Shown here piece by piece: positions 37,470 to 47,122 of a stretch of 64,000 bases of DNA (position 1 is the first letter of the stretch; each line of letters begins with the position of its first letter). The DNA is from Kineosporia corallincola. Its GTDB lineage: Bacteria > Actinomycetota > Actinomycetes > Actinomycetales > Kineosporiaceae. The stretch is from positions 124,001 to 188,000 of the forward strand of contig NZ_JAHBAY010000012.1 in the NCBI RefSeq assembly GCF_018499875.1. Direction: 5' to 3'. The notes below the pieces were generated by a model. It was not told the DNA's origin. It made no database searches and saw nothing but the letters and a program-made list of their open reading frames with translations. The position numbers and the translations under genes are program-made.

Positions 37470-40423
37470 TGCGGCTGCACCGGCTGGAGATCACCGCGTT
37501 CGGCCCGTTCGCGCGTCCTCAGCACATCGACTTCGACGACCTGGGCGACGCCGGCCTGTTCCTGCTGCACGGCCCCACCGGCGCGGGCAAGACCAGCGTG
37601 CTCGACGCGATCTGCTTCGCCCTGTACGGCCGGGTGCCGGGCAGCCGCGGCAACGGCGGCCGGTTCCGCAGCGACCACGCCGACCCGGGCGCGCGCACCG
37701 AGGTGGTGTGCGAGTTCACCGTGTCCGGGCGGCGTCTGGAGATCACCCGCTCCCCGGAATGGCACCGGCCGAAGAAGCGCGGCACCGGGCTGACCCGCGA
37801 GCAGGCCCGGGTGGTGGTGCGGGAACGGACGGCCGAGGGCTGGACCGGGCTGACACACCGCATGGACGAGGCCGGTGACCTGATCGGGCAGCTCGTCGGC
37901 CTGGGGCCGGAGCAGTTCACCAAGATCGTCATGCTGCCCCAGGGCGAGTTCGCGGCGTTCCTGCGGGCGAGCGCGGAGGAACGCCGTCCTCTGCTCCAGA
38001 AGCTCTTCGGCACGGACCGTTTCGCCGCCGTGGAGACCTGGCTGGCTGAGCGCCGGCGGGAGAGCGCCGGTGCGGTGGCGTCCGCCCGGGAGGAGACCGC
38101 ACGCCTGCTGGCCCGGGCGCAGGAGGCCCACCTGACGCCGTCCTCCGCCGGTGATCCCGATCCGGCTGATCCGGAGGCGGTCGCGGTGCTGGTGCGGGGC
38201 TGGGCCGACGACGCCCGGGCCGGGCTGCTCGACGCGCACGCCGCCGTGATGGCGGCCGAGACCGCGCACGACCGTGCCCGGGCCGCGAGCGAGGCCGCCG
38301 CGGAGCGGGTCCGGCGGCGTGACCGTCGCCGGGATCTCGCGGCCGAGCATGATCTACTGCTGTCGCAGGCCGGTATGCAGGACGAGCGCCGGGCCCGTCT
38401 GCGGGCCGCCGGGCACGCTCCGGTGCTGCTGCCGTTGCTGGCCGAGTTCGATGCGGCGTCGGCGGAGGTCGAGACCGCCGAATTCCGCGTCGACTCGGCC
38501 GACCGGGCCGTCACACACGCCGTGGGTGATGCCGGCGACCACGATCCCGGCCGACTGCGCCAGGAACTCGGTGTCCTGGCCGCCCTGCTGCCCGCCGAGC
38601 TCGAACTCCGGCGGCTGGACCGGAGAGCCACCCTGCTCCGGGAGACCCAGGACACGGCCGAGACGGAACGGGAGCAGGCCGAGCAGGCCGGTGCCGTTCT
38701 GACCGGGCGTGTGCAGGAGCTGCTGGCGGCGCGTAGCGAGGGCGAGGTGCTGGCGTCGTCCCTGATTGACCGCCAGGAAGACCTGGAGCGCGCGAAGCGC
38801 GTGGCCGAGGCCGTGCTCGCGGTGCAACGGCTGACCGATGAGCAGGCGGTGCTGGAGGACGAGCTGCGGGCGGCGACCGACGTGCACCAGGCTGCTGTGG
38901 CGGCGAGCCAGGAGCTTCAGGCACGGCGGCTGGCCGGGATGGCGGCGGAGCTGGCCGCCGGGCTGTCGCCGGGAACGGCATGCCCGGTCTGCGGCGGTGA
39001 GGAGCATCCCCGACCGGCCACGCACGAGGGACCGGCGATCACGGACGACGAGCAGGAGGAGGCCGCCGGTGCCGTCGAGCTCGCGGCTTCTCGCCGTGAG
39101 GAGGCCCGGCAGGCGGTGGAGGCGGGCCGTCAGCAGCTGGCCGCGGCGCAGGCCCTGGCCGGTGGTGCCGATGCCGAGGCCGCCATGGAAGAACTGTCCG
39201 GCGCGCAGACCAGGCTGACCGAGGCCGGGCGCGGCGCGGCGCGGGTCAGGAAACTGACGACGGAGCTGGCCGGACTGGAGTCCGAGCTCGAATCGGCCCG
39301 CAAGCGGCTGGAGCTCGCCACCGGCGCCACGGCGGATGCCCGGGAGGAACTGGCTGCTCTCGACAGCCGGCGCGACGACCTGCGAGAACGCCTCGACAAG
39401 GCCTGTGGCGGCGAGGCCGACCTGCCGTCCCGGCATGCCCGGGTGGCGGCCGCCGTCGCCGCTCTGACCGAGCAGGAAGAGGCCGGCCGGGCCCTGAGTG
39501 CTGCCCAGGAGCGGCTGAACCGGGCCAGGGCAGCCGCCGATCGTGCTTCCTCAGCAGCCGGTTTCACCGACCGGCGGGCTGCTGCCGCCGCTGCTCTGCC
39601 GGAAGCCGAACGCACCACGCTGACCGAGCTGATCACGGAACACGACGCCCAGCTGGCCCGGGTGACGGCGTTGCTGGAGGAGACGGCCGAGGACGTCGAC
39701 CCGGAGAACAGCCAGGACGACGAGGCCGACCGCACACGGATGTCCCTTCAGGCTGCACGGGCGGCGCACCGGACCGCGCAGGAACGGCATGTCCTGGCGA
39801 CCCGCGCCGCCCGGGCGCTCGCCGGGCTGGCGGGGGACCTGGAGCGGCATGCGGCATCCACGTCGTCCCTCCGCGGGTCTTTCGCCACGCTGGAATCGGT
39901 GTCGCGGTGTGCCGAGGGCACCGGTGGGGACAACCAGCTGAAGATGCGCCTGAGCTCGTACGTCCTGGCTGCGCGGCTGGAGCAGGTGGCCGGGGCGGCG
40001 AGCGTGCGGCTGACCGCCATGTCCGGCGGACGGTACTCGCTGGTGCACACGGACGGGCCGGCCAGGGGCGGGGCCCGCTCCGGTCTGGGGCTGGCGGTCG
40101 TCGACGGATGGACCGGTAGTCAGCGTGACCCGGCCAGCCTGTCCGGTGGCGAGACGTTCTGCACCTCCCTGGCGCTGGCGCTGGGGCTCGCGGACGTCGT
40201 GCAGGCCGAGGCGGGCGGCGCGGTGATCGAGACTCTGCTGGTGGACGAGGGATTCGGCAGTCTGGATCAGGACACGCTCGACGAGGTGATGGACGTCCTC
40301 GACGGTTTGCGCGCCGGCGGCCGGGTGGTCGGGCTGGTCAGTCACGTGGCCGACCTACGTGACCGGATCCCCGCCCAGCTCGAAGTGGTGAAGACGAGGA
40401 CCGGGTCGACGTTGGTCGCCTGA
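37469..40423 (+). CDS. sbcC: exonuclease subunit SbcC (Rad50-type)
   Basis: The SMC-like ATPase of SbcCD, 984 residues. Walker A GPTGAGKTS is near residue 37. Two long charged coiled coils flank the zinc hook CPVC (Cys505, Cys508). The signature LSGGETFCTSLALALG and Walker B LLVDEGFGSLD are near the C-terminus. The hook dimerises two SbcC arms, and the head domains open and close the SbcD nuclease (family knowledge). It is coupled to sbcD by a one-base overlap. Confidence 0.95.
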   Translation: MRLHRLEITAFGPFARPQHIDFDDLGDAGLFLLHGPTGAGKTSVLDAICFALYGRVPGSRGNGGRFRSDHADPGARTEVVCEFTVSGRRLEITRSPEWHRPKKRGTGLTREQARVVVRERTAEGWTGLTHRMDEAGDLIGQLVGLGPEQFTKIVMLPQGEFAAFLRASAEERRPLLQKLFGTDRFAAVETWLAERRRESAGAVASAREETARLLARAQEAHLTPSSAGDPDPADPEAVAVLVRGWADDARAGLLDAHAAVMAAETAHDRARAASEAAAERVRRRDRRRDLAAEHDLLLSQAGMQDERRARLRAAGHAPVLLPLLAEFDAASAEVETAEFRVDSADRAVTHAVGDAGDHDPGRLRQELGVLAALLPAELELRRLDRRATLLRETQDTAETEREQAEQAGAVLTGRVQELLAARSEGEVLASSLIDRQEDLERAKRVAEAVLAVQRLTDEQAVLEDELRAATDVHQAAVAASQELQARRLAGMAAELAAGLSPGTACPVCGGEEHPRPATHEGPAITDDEQEEAAGAVELAASRREEARQAVEAGRQQLAAAQALAGGADAEAAMEELSGAQTRLTEAGRGAARVRKLTTELAGLESELESARKRLELATGATADAREELAALDSRRDDLRERLDKACGGEADLPSRHARVAAAVAALTEQEEAGRALSAAQERLNRARAAADRASSAAGFTDRRAAAAAALPEAERTTLTELITEHDAQLARVTALLEETAEDVDPENSQDDEADRTRMSLQAARAAHRTAQERHVLATRAARALAGLAGDLERHAASTSSLRGSFATLESVSRCAEGTGGDNQLKMRLSSYVLAARLEQVAGAASVRLTAMSGGRYSLVHTDGPARGGARSGLGLAVVDGWTGSQRDPASLSGGETFCTSLALALGLADVVQAEAGGAVIETLLVDEGFGSLDQDTLDEVMDVLDGLRAGGRVVGLVSHVADLRDRIPAQLEVVKTRTGSTLVA

Positions 40424-40429
40424 TTCGCA

Positions 40430-40465
40430 CTTTCCACAGGTGGCACGACCGCGCGGTTGTCCACA
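40430..40465 (+). repeat. two DnaA-box-like direct repeats upstream of the HNH gene
   Basis: TTTCCACAGG (40431-40440) and TTGTCCACA (40457-40465, followed by GGG) share T-TCCACAGG in the same orientation, 27 bases apart. The second is an exact match to the actinomycete DnaA box. They lie in the 137-base gap between sbcC and the DUF222/HNH gene. They may bind DnaA; this is not an origin, because dnaA/dnaN are absent. Confidence 0.4.
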
Positions 40466-40560
40466 GGGCCGGCGCTGCACCGGCCGACGCGGTCAATGCC
40501 TCCTAGCATCAGGTCATCGCGAGACAACCACGCGAAACCTGTTGCTGGAAGGGGTATCTG

Positions 40561-42411
40561 ATGAAAGATTTGGATTCCGTCGTTTCCCCTTCCCCGTCCG
40601 CCACCACCCTGGACCGGCTGCTGGGGCAGGAACCGGACGATCCGACAGACACCATGCTCCTGGAACGGATCACCGACTGCGAGAGACTGATCAGGCGGCT
40701 CGACGCGGTAAAGGCCACAGCCGTGGCACGCCTGGTGGGGCAGACCTCCCCAGCACGAAGAGGCAGTCGCCGCAAGGATTCCGACGCAGCTCCCTCCACC
40801 ATCGAACCGACCACCTTGGTGACGGCGATGCTCGGGCCGCGCCTGGCGCTGTCCCCAGATCGCGCCGCAGGCATGGTCCGGGCGTCCACCGAGCTGGTGA
40901 AAGACCTACCCGGAATCCACGACCTGATGAGGTCCGGCCTCCTCGACTGGATCAGGGCCCGGTTGATCAGCGACCTGCTGCACTACACGCCCGAGGCGCC
41001 GGCCTGGTTCCGGCCCGGCTGCGAGCAGTGGCTGATCATCGAGGAGCGGGTGAAAGCCGTTGCCCCCTCGAAGACCTATCCCGAACTGAAGCGGATGATC
41101 AAGCAGCTTCTGCTCGGCCTCGACCCGGCCGCCGCCAACAGTCGTCACAGCGCCGCCGCGCGTGAGCGCAGCGTGCGGGTCGAGCCGCTTCCCGACGGGA
41201 TGGCAGGCGTGTTCGGCAGGCTCCCGGCCGAGAGCGGCCAGAAGATGGACGGCGTGCTGGACGCCTTCGCGGATGCCCGCAAGGAGGACGCGAAGGCCAA
41301 CGGCATCACGGAACCCCGCACGCATCAGCAGCTCCGGGCCGATGCCTTCGCCGCTGTCTGGGACGCGCTCGCCGAAGGAGTGGACCTGCCGCTGGCCCGC
41401 GACTCTCGTCATGACGTACCGACCACACCTGACGGCCTGGCACAGGAACAGCCCCACACAGGCGCGGCGCAGGATCCCTGCCCGACCTGCGGCCGCCGTG
41501 AGCTCGAAGAGACGCTGGACGCCCATGAGAGCCACCAGCGCCAGGATCTGGCGGACTTCGGGCTGAGTCCCGTTCCACCAGGACGGATCCCGGCCTGGTG
41601 GACCATCCCGTCGCTCCCCCGCCGCAAGGGCAAGGGACCCCACGTGGTCGTCACGCTCACCGACACCACCCTGCTCGGCCTCGACGACACCCCTGGCCTG
41701 TTGCAGGGCCACGGACCGATCCCCGCCGATCTGGCCCGGCGGCTGGCCGCCACCCCCGCGCGCATCACCCTTCTGGTGCTACCGGGTGCGGGACGGCCGC
41801 TGTCAGAGCCGGACTCCGGCTGTGCCTACGGCCGTGACCACGACACCGATGAGGCCCAGCGCTACCGATTCAGTCAGAGTCTGATCGACGACATCACGGC
41901 CCGCTCGCAGGAATGTACGTACCCGGGTTGCCTCTGCCCGGCGTCTCTCTGCGATCTGGACCACCTCCAGCCGTTCGGGAAGGGGGGAGTCACGTGCGTG
42001 TGCAACGTCTTTCCGGCATGCCGCCGTCACCATCGGATGAAGACGTTCGGTGGCTGGAGTGCTCGTCTCAGCGAGCCGGCCGACCCGTTCCCGCCCGGAA
42101 CGATCGTCTGGACCGATCCCGGGGGCATCGAGCATCCGGGTCTGCCGCCGGACCTTCCCGGTTGCCCGAACTGGGCTCTGCCCACGCCCGTTCCCCTGCC
42201 CGACGGAGACGACGGGATTCCCGACCTGGAAGACGCCATGACCTCCGACGAGCGTGAAGCGGAGCGCCTGCGTCGCTGGGAGCGTGCTGCCGAGCAGGAC
42301 ACCGACCGGGCCGAACGACGTCTGCGGGCCGATCAGCAGGCGCAGGCCTGGCTCAGGCAATCCGCACGATCGCCCCAGGCACCCACTGAACTGGGCGAAC
42401 CGCCCTTCTGA
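40561..42411 (+). CDS. DUF222 domain HNH endonuclease (13E12 repeat family)
   Basis: A 616-residue protein of the actinobacterial 13E12 family. The N-terminal DUF222 domain (about 30-350) includes LALSPDRAAGMVRASTEL and RLPAESGQKMDGVLDAFADA. The C-terminal HNH nuclease (about 440-500) has CTYPGCLCPASLCDLDHLQP, then CNVFPACRRHHRMKTFGGW with the expected D-H, N and H residues. A C-x2-C pair (CPTCG) lies mid-protein. The start has GGAAGGGG upstream. These genes are often multi-copy and mobile-like; the function is probably DNA cleavage but is not established. Confidence 0.9.
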   Translation: MKDLDSVVSPSPSATTLDRLLGQEPDDPTDTMLLERITDCERLIRRLDAVKATAVARLVGQTSPARRGSRRKDSDAAPSTIEPTTLVTAMLGPRLALSPDRAAGMVRASTELVKDLPGIHDLMRSGLLDWIRARLISDLLHYTPEAPAWFRPGCEQWLIIEERVKAVAPSKTYPELKRMIKQLLLGLDPAAANSRHSAAARERSVRVEPLPDGMAGVFGRLPAESGQKMDGVLDAFADARKEDAKANGITEPRTHQQLRADAFAAVWDALAEGVDLPLARDSRHDVPTTPDGLAQEQPHTGAAQDPCPTCGRRELEETLDAHESHQRQDLADFGLSPVPPGRIPAWWTIPSLPRRKGKGPHVVVTLTDTTLLGLDDTPGLLQGHGPIPADLARRLAATPARITLLVLPGAGRPLSEPDSGCAYGRDHDTDEAQRYRFSQSLIDDITARSQECTYPGCLCPASLCDLDHLQPFGKGGVTCVCNVFPACRRHHRMKTFGGWSARLSEPADPFPPGTIVWTDPGGIEHPGLPPDLPGCPNWALPTPVPLPDGDDGIPDLEDAMTSDEREAERLRRWERAAEQDTDRAERRLRADQQAQAWLRQSARSPQAPTELGEPPF

Positions 42412-42444
42412 CCAGATCTCGTCCGGTCCACCCACGGCTCCGGC

Positions 42445-42879
42445 ATGATGGTGCCGGTGCCCAGCCTGACACCCGACGAAGCCCGGGCCCACTTCCAGAT
42501 GTCCCGGATCGCCCGGCTGGCGACGGTCTCGGCTGACGGCACCCCACATGTCGTTCCGCTGGTCTTCGCAGCTGCCGGCCCGGATCTCTTGGTCAGCGCG
42601 GTGGATCACAAGCCCAAGCGGACATCGTCACTTCGTCGCCTGGCCAACATCGAACAGAACCCGCGGGTGGCGCTGCTGGCCGACCGGTACACCGACGACT
42701 GGTCACAGCTGTGGTGGGCCCGTGCGGACGGAACCGCCCGCGTGCTGCCCTCGGAAGATCCGGAAACCGTCCGGCCGATAGACCTTCTCGTCGCGCGCTA
42801 CGAGCAGTATCACCGGCGACGTCCGTCGGGTCCGGTGATACTGGTACAGGTGACCCGATGGGTGGGCTGGACCGCCTGA
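42445..42879 (+). CDS. pyridoxamine-phosphate-oxidase-fold F420/FMN oxidoreductase, Rv0121 type
   Basis: A 144-residue split-barrel protein. The sequence follows the Rv0121-type PPOX family: LTPDEARAHFQMSRIARLAT, HVVPLVFA, VDHKPKRTSSLRRLANI and DRYTDDWSQLWWARADGTAR. Members bind F420 or flavin and reduce unknown substrates. Start ATG 42445 or the adjacent ATG 42448; the ribosome site is weak. It stands alone between the HNH gene and the convergent gcvP. Confidence 0.9.
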   Translation: MMVPVPSLTPDEARAHFQMSRIARLATVSADGTPHVVPLVFAAAGPDLLVSAVDHKPKRTSSLRRLANIEQNPRVALLADRYTDDWSQLWWARADGTARVLPSEDPETVRPIDLLVARYEQYHRRRPSGPVILVQVTRWVGWTA

Positions 42880-42946
42880 ACGACGTCCGGCGCTCAGCCC
42901 CGCATCAACACGATGCGAGGCCGAACACCGGCGTAACGACTGGCCT

Positions 42947-45883
42947 CTAGTCCTCGAAGGCTTCCGGAGCCGGGCAGGAGCAGACCAGGTTGCGGTCACC
43001 CCAGGCTCCGTCGATCCGGCGGACCGGCGGCCAGTACTTGAACCGCGGCGTCACCCCGGCCGGGTACACGGCCTCGGCGCGGGAGTACGGGTGTTCCCAG
43101 TCACCGGTCAGGCACTCAGCCGTGTGCGGGGCGTTGGCGAGCGGGTTGTCCCCCGCCGGCCACTCCCCCGCAGCGACCTTGTCGATCTCCTCGCGGATCG
43201 CGATCATCGCGTCGCAGAAGCGGTCCAGCTCGGCCAGGTCCTCGCTCTCCGTCGGCTCCACCATGAGCGTTCCGGCAACCGGGAACGACATGGTCGGCGC
43301 GTGGAACCCGTAGTCGATCAGGCGCTTGGCCACATCGTCGACCGTTACACCGGTGGCCTTGGTGAGTGGGCGCAGGTCCAGGATGCACTCATGGGCGACC
43401 AGGGCGTCGCGGCCGGAGTACAGCACCGGGTAGTGCTGCCGCAGGCGCGCCGCCACGTAGTTGGCGGTGAGGATCGCGGTGCGGGTGGCGCGGGTCAGCC
43501 CGGAAAGACCCATCATCCGCACGTATGCCCAGGAGATGGGCAGGATCCCGGCCGATCCGTACGGAGCAGCGGAGACCGGGCCGATGCCCGTCGCCGGCCC
43601 GGCGAGGGCGTCCAGCGGGTGGTTGGGCAGGAACGGCGCGAGGTGTGAGCGCACCGCGACGGGCCCCACGCCGGGGCCACCACCACCGTGCGGGATACAG
43701 AACGTCTTGTGCAGGTTCAGGTGCGAAACGTCCGCCCCGAACGCCCCCGGCCGGGAGAGCCCGACCAGCGCGTTGAGGTTCGCGCCGTCCACGTACACCT
43801 GCCCGCCGGCCTCGTGCACGGCGGCACAGATCCGGCCGATGCCCTCCTCGAACACGCCGTGGGTGGACGGGTAGGTCACCATGACCGCTGCCAGGGCCGC
43901 CCCGTGCCGGGCGATCTTGGCGTCCAGATCCCCCAGGTCGACGTTGCCGTTGTCGTCGCAGGCCACCACGACGACCTTCATGCCGGCCATCACCGCGCTG
44001 GCCGCGTTGGTGCCGTGGGCCGATGACGGGATCAGGCAGACGTTGCGCTCGAGGTCGCCCCGCGAGCGGTGGTACGCCCGGATCGCGAGCAGCCCGGCCA
44101 GTTCACCCTGCGAGCCGGCGTTCGGCTGGAGCGACACCGCGGCGTACCCGGTGAGCTCGGCCAGCCACGTCTCCAGGTCCTTCACCAGTGCCCGGATGCC
44201 CTCGGAGTCCGCGGCCGGCGCGAACGGGTGCAGCCCGCCGAACTCGGGCCAGGTGATGGCCTCCATCTCGGTGGTGGCGTTGAGCTTCATCGTGCACGAG
44301 CCGAGCGGGATCATGCCGCGGTCGAGCGCGTAGTCCTCGTCCGCCAGCCGCCGCAGGAACCGCAGCATCGACGTCTCGCTGTGGTGCGTGGTGAACACCG
44401 GGTTGGTCAGGTACTCCGTGGTGCGGTTCAGGGACGACGGAAGAGCCGGCTCCGTCTCCACCGCCGCGACGCCCTCGGACGCCCCGAAGGCCCGCAGCAC
44501 GAGCGCCAGATGGGCCGGGGTGGTGGTCTCGTCGCAGGCGATCCCGACGTGGTCGGCGTCCACCTGACGCAGCAGCACGCCGAGCTCACGAGCGGCCGTC
44601 ACGACGGTCTCGGCGCGGCCGGGCGTCTTCACCAGGACGGTGTCGAAGAAGTGCTCGTGCACGACCTCCAGACCGAGGTCCGGGCCCAGCGAGCGGATTC
44701 CGGCGGCCAGCGAGGCGGCGTGCCCGGCGGTGCGCTCGGCGATCCGGCGCAGTCCCTGGGGGCCGTGGTAGACGGCGTACATCGCGGCCATCACGGCGAG
44801 CAGCACCTGCGCGGTGCAGATGTTGCTGGTCGCCTTCTCGCGGCGGATGTGCTGCTCGCGGGTCTGGAGGGCGAGGCGGTAGGCCAGGTTCCCGTCGGCG
44901 TCCTTGGACACCCCGACGAGGCGGCCCGGCAGAGACCGCTCCAGGCCCTTGCGCACGCTCATGTACCCGGCGTGCGGGCCGCCGAACCCGAGGGGCACAC
45001 CGAAGCGCTGCGTGTTGCCGACCGCGACGTCCGCGCCGTCCTCACCGGGCGAGCGCAGCAGCGTCAGCGCGAGCAGGTCCGCGGCCACGGCGACGAGCGC
45101 CTTGCGCTCGTGGGCGGCCTGGATCAGGGGCCGCAGGTCGGTCACCCGGCCGGAGGTGCCGGGGTACTGCGTGAGGACGCCGAACACGCCGTCCGCGACG
45201 CCGTCCAGCGCCTCGGCGGGAGACGCGGAGAGGTCGGCGACGACCACCGGGATGCCCAGCGGCTCGGCGCGGGTGAGGATCACCGCGAGGGTCTGCGGGA
45301 GGACGTCGGTGTCGACGACCAGGGCGGCGCCGGCCGGGAGTTTCGAGGCGCGGCGCATCAGCGTCATCGCCTCGGCGGCGGCGGTGGCCTCGTCGAGGAG
45401 GGAGGCGCTGGCGGTCTCCAGGCCGGTCAGGTCGGACACCATGGTCTGGAACGCCAGCAGCGCCTCCAGCCGGCCCTGGGAGATTTCCGGCTGGTAGGGC
45501 GTGTAGGCCGTGTACCAGGCCGGGTTCTCCAGCACGTTGCGCAGGATCACGCCGGGGGTGTGGGTGCCGTGGTAGCCCAGGCCGATCATCGGCACGCGCA
45601 CGGTGTTGCGGGCGGCGAGGGCCCGCAGTTCGGCCAGGGCCTCGGCCTCTCCCACCGGCTCGGGCAGGGCGGGGGTGCCGCCGTCGCGGATGACCGGGGG
45701 GATCACGGCGCCCTCGAGGGCGTCCAGGGAGTCCAGGCCGACGGTCCGCAGCATCACCGCGACCTGGGCCTCGTCGGCACCGATGTGCCGGTCGGCGAAG
45801 CCGCTCAGCCGGTGCTGACGACCGGCCGGGCCGGGCAGGTCGTCGTGGACGTCGTGGTGGCTGGCATCGATGAAGGTCGTCAT
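42947..45883 (-). CDS. gcvP: glycine dehydrogenase (decarboxylating), P-protein
   Basis: The P-protein of the glycine cleavage system (978 residues from ATG 45883, GGAG upstream). It decarboxylates glycine and passes the aminomethyl group to lipoyl-GcvH. The N-terminus has [20 protein letters not shown], and [18 protein letters not shown] is near residue 100. The PLP-binding region is [21 protein letters not shown] glycine riboswitch precedes it, so expression should rise with glycine. Partner gcvH lies 4 kb away on the same strand; gcvT is not in the window. Confidence 0.97.
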   Translation of the reverse strand: MTTFIDASHHDVHDDLPGPAGRQHRLSGFADRHIGADEAQVAVMLRTVGLDSLDALEGAVIPPVIRDGGTPALPEPVGEAEALAELRALAARNTVRVPMIGLGYHGTHTPGVILRNVLENPAWYTAYTPYQPEISQGRLEALLAFQTMVSDLTGLETASASLLDEATAAAEAMTLMRRASKLPAGAALVVDTDVLPQTLAVILTRAEPLGIPVVVADLSASPAEALDGVADGVFGVLTQYPGTSGRVTDLRPLIQAAHERKALVAVAADLLALTLLRSPGEDGADVAVGNTQRFGVPLGFGGPHAGYMSVRKGLERSLPGRLVGVSKDADGNLAYRLALQTREQHIRREKATSNICTAQVLLAVMAAMYAVYHGPQGLRRIAERTAGHAASLAAGIRSLGPDLGLEVVHEHFFDTVLVKTPGRAETVVTAARELGVLLRQVDADHVGIACDETTTPAHLALVLRAFGASEGVAAVETEPALPSSLNRTTEYLTNPVFTTHHSETSMLRFLRRLADEDYALDRGMIPLGSCTMKLNATTEMEAITWPEFGGLHPFAPAADSEGIRALVKDLETWLAELTGYAAVSLQPNAGSQGELAGLLAIRAYHRSRGDLERNVCLIPSSAHGTNAASAVMAGMKVVVVACDDNGNVDLGDLDAKIARHGAALAAVMVTYPSTHGVFEEGIGRICAAVHEAGGQVYVDGANLNALVGLSRPGAFGADVSHLNLHKTFCIPHGGGGPGVGPVAVRSHLAPFLPNHPLDALAGPATGIGPVSAAPYGSAGILPISWAYVRMMGLSGLTRATRTAILTANYVAARLRQHYPVLYSGRDALVAHECILDLRPLTKATGVTVDDVAKRLIDYGFHAPTMSFPVAGTLMVEPTESEDLAELDRFCDAMIAIREEIDKVAAGEWPAGDNPLANAPHTAECLTGDWEHPYSRAEAVYPAGVTPRFKYWPPVRRIDGAWGDRNLVCSCPAPEAFED

Positions 45884-45954
45884 CGGAGGCTCCAACGCTC
45901 GAGCGTAGCGGCGCTCAGTACGGCCGCGCGGATACCTCCCCATCCGTCGGGCCA

Positions 45955-46062
45955 CATCGCCCTTCGGAGCTGCCTCGCCCTGGTGGTCCTTGGCGCCTGA
46001 GAGGTTCCGGGGAGAGTTGCCCCTTCGGCGCCCCTCGCGGGGTCTCTCCCACCGGGGTCTTC
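45955..46062 (-). promoter_or_regulatory. glycine riboswitch upstream of gcvP
   Basis: The minus strand carries the hallmark segments of a glycine aptamer in order: GGGAGAGACC (46050-46041), CGCCGAAGGGGCAA (near 46030-46017), CCGGAACCTCTCAGGCGCC (46011-45993) and AAGGACCACCAGGGCGAGG. One full aptamer is clear. A second partial resemblance (GCTCCGAAGGGCGATG, 45970-45955) follows. It lies 72 bases before the gcvP ATG. In the 355-base gap between gcvP and the ParA gene (45884-46238), the remaining stretch 46063-46238 must hold both divergent promoters, but no clear boxes stand out. Confidence 0.92.
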
Positions 46063-46238
46063 AGCTACCGGCCATCGACGAACGGCCGGAACCGTCGACG
46101 TTACCAGCGGCAGATGTCAGTCTCATCCACCGTCCCCCATCCACCCATGACGAACGGAGGGTTGCAACAGGACGCGACGCCACGGTCCAATTGGTTCCTC
46201 CGGAGTAGGTACTTGATAACGAGGTAGCGTCGAACACT

Positions 46239-47048
46239 GTGATCGTCGTCAGCGTGTGCAGTTTGAAGGGTGGCGTCGGGAAGACGTCTGTGGTCCTGGG
46301 ACTGGCGTCGGCCGCGCTGGCCCGCGGCGTCCCGACACTCATCGTCGACATCGACCCCCAGGCCGACGCGACGCTCGGGCTGGACATCACGGCCGAGATC
46401 ACCACCAACGTGGCCACCGTGATGGGTGCCTCGCGCCGTAACGCACAGAAGGTGAACGTCGTGCCGAGCGGCTGGGCCGCGAACGGCGGCACTCTCGACG
46501 TACTCCCGGGCTCCCACGACATGGCCGCTCTCGACCGCCCGACCGGCAGCGAGCGCACCCTGGCCCGGCTGTCGCACGCCCTGAACCAGATGGAGGGCTA
46601 TCAGCTGGTGCTGATCGACTGCCCGCCGTCGCTGGGCACGATCACCCGGTCGGGGCTGGCGGCGAGCCAGCGGGCGATCGTGGTGTCGGAGCCGGCGCTG
46701 TTCTCGGTGACTGCCGCCGACCGGGCGCTGCACGCGATCGAGGACGTGCGCCGCAACATCGCCCCCTCGCTCCAGCCGCTGGGGGTGCTGGTGAACCGGT
46801 ACCGGGAGCGCTCGCCGGAGCATCGTTACCGGCTCCAGGAGCTGTCGGACATGTTCGGCCCGCTGGTGCTGGGCCCGTCGATCCGCGAGCGCAGTGCTCT
46901 TCAGCAGGCGCAGGGGGCCAGTCAGCCGATCCATCGCTGGCCGGGTGCCCCGGCGCAGGAGCTCGCCAACGCCTTCGACGCGCACCTCGCGCGGGTGTTG
47001 CGGGCGAACACCAGAGGACGACGACCCGCCGCCAGTAGCGCCGGCTGA
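46239..47048 (+). CDS. ParA-family ATPase (orphan)
   Basis: A 269-residue ParA/MinD-type ATPase. The deviant Walker A is SLKGGVGKTSV, followed by LIVDIDPQADATLGLD and LVLIDCPPSLG (Walker B). No ParB or obvious partner is adjacent, so this is an orphan cargo-positioning or division-related ATPase rather than the chromosomal parAB pair. The start is GTG 46239 with no ribosome-binding site but TAGCGT nine bases upstream, so a leaderless mRNA is possible. It ends at a strong hairpin. Confidence 0.88.
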   Translation: MIVVSVCSLKGGVGKTSVVLGLASAALARGVPTLIVDIDPQADATLGLDITAEITTNVATVMGASRRNAQKVNVVPSGWAANGGTLDVLPGSHDMAALDRPTGSERTLARLSHALNQMEGYQLVLIDCPPSLGTITRSGLAASQRAIVVSEPALFSVTAADRALHAIEDVRRNIAPSLQPLGVLVNRYRERSPEHRYRLQELSDMFGPLVLGPSIRERSALQQAQGASQPIHRWPGAPAQELANAFDAHLARVLRANTRGRRPAASSAG

Positions 47049-47050
47049 TA

Positions 47051-47090
47051 CAGAGAAGCCCCCGGGGTACCGGTCCCGGGGGCTTCTCTG
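47051..47090. terminator. strong bidirectional terminator hairpin
   Basis: Perfect 16-base arms (CAGAGAAGCCCCCGGG at 47051-47066 and its complement at 47075-47090) with an 8-base loop lie between the convergent ParA and MerR genes. It begins two bases after the ParA stop. Confidence 0.88.
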
Positions 47091-47122
47091 TGGCTCGTGC
47101 TGTGCTTCAGCCGATTGCGGTC

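Noticed and set aside
40430-40465. A replication origin at the DnaA-box-like repeats
   Set aside because: Only two boxes, no AT-rich element and no dnaA, dnaN or rpmH nearby.
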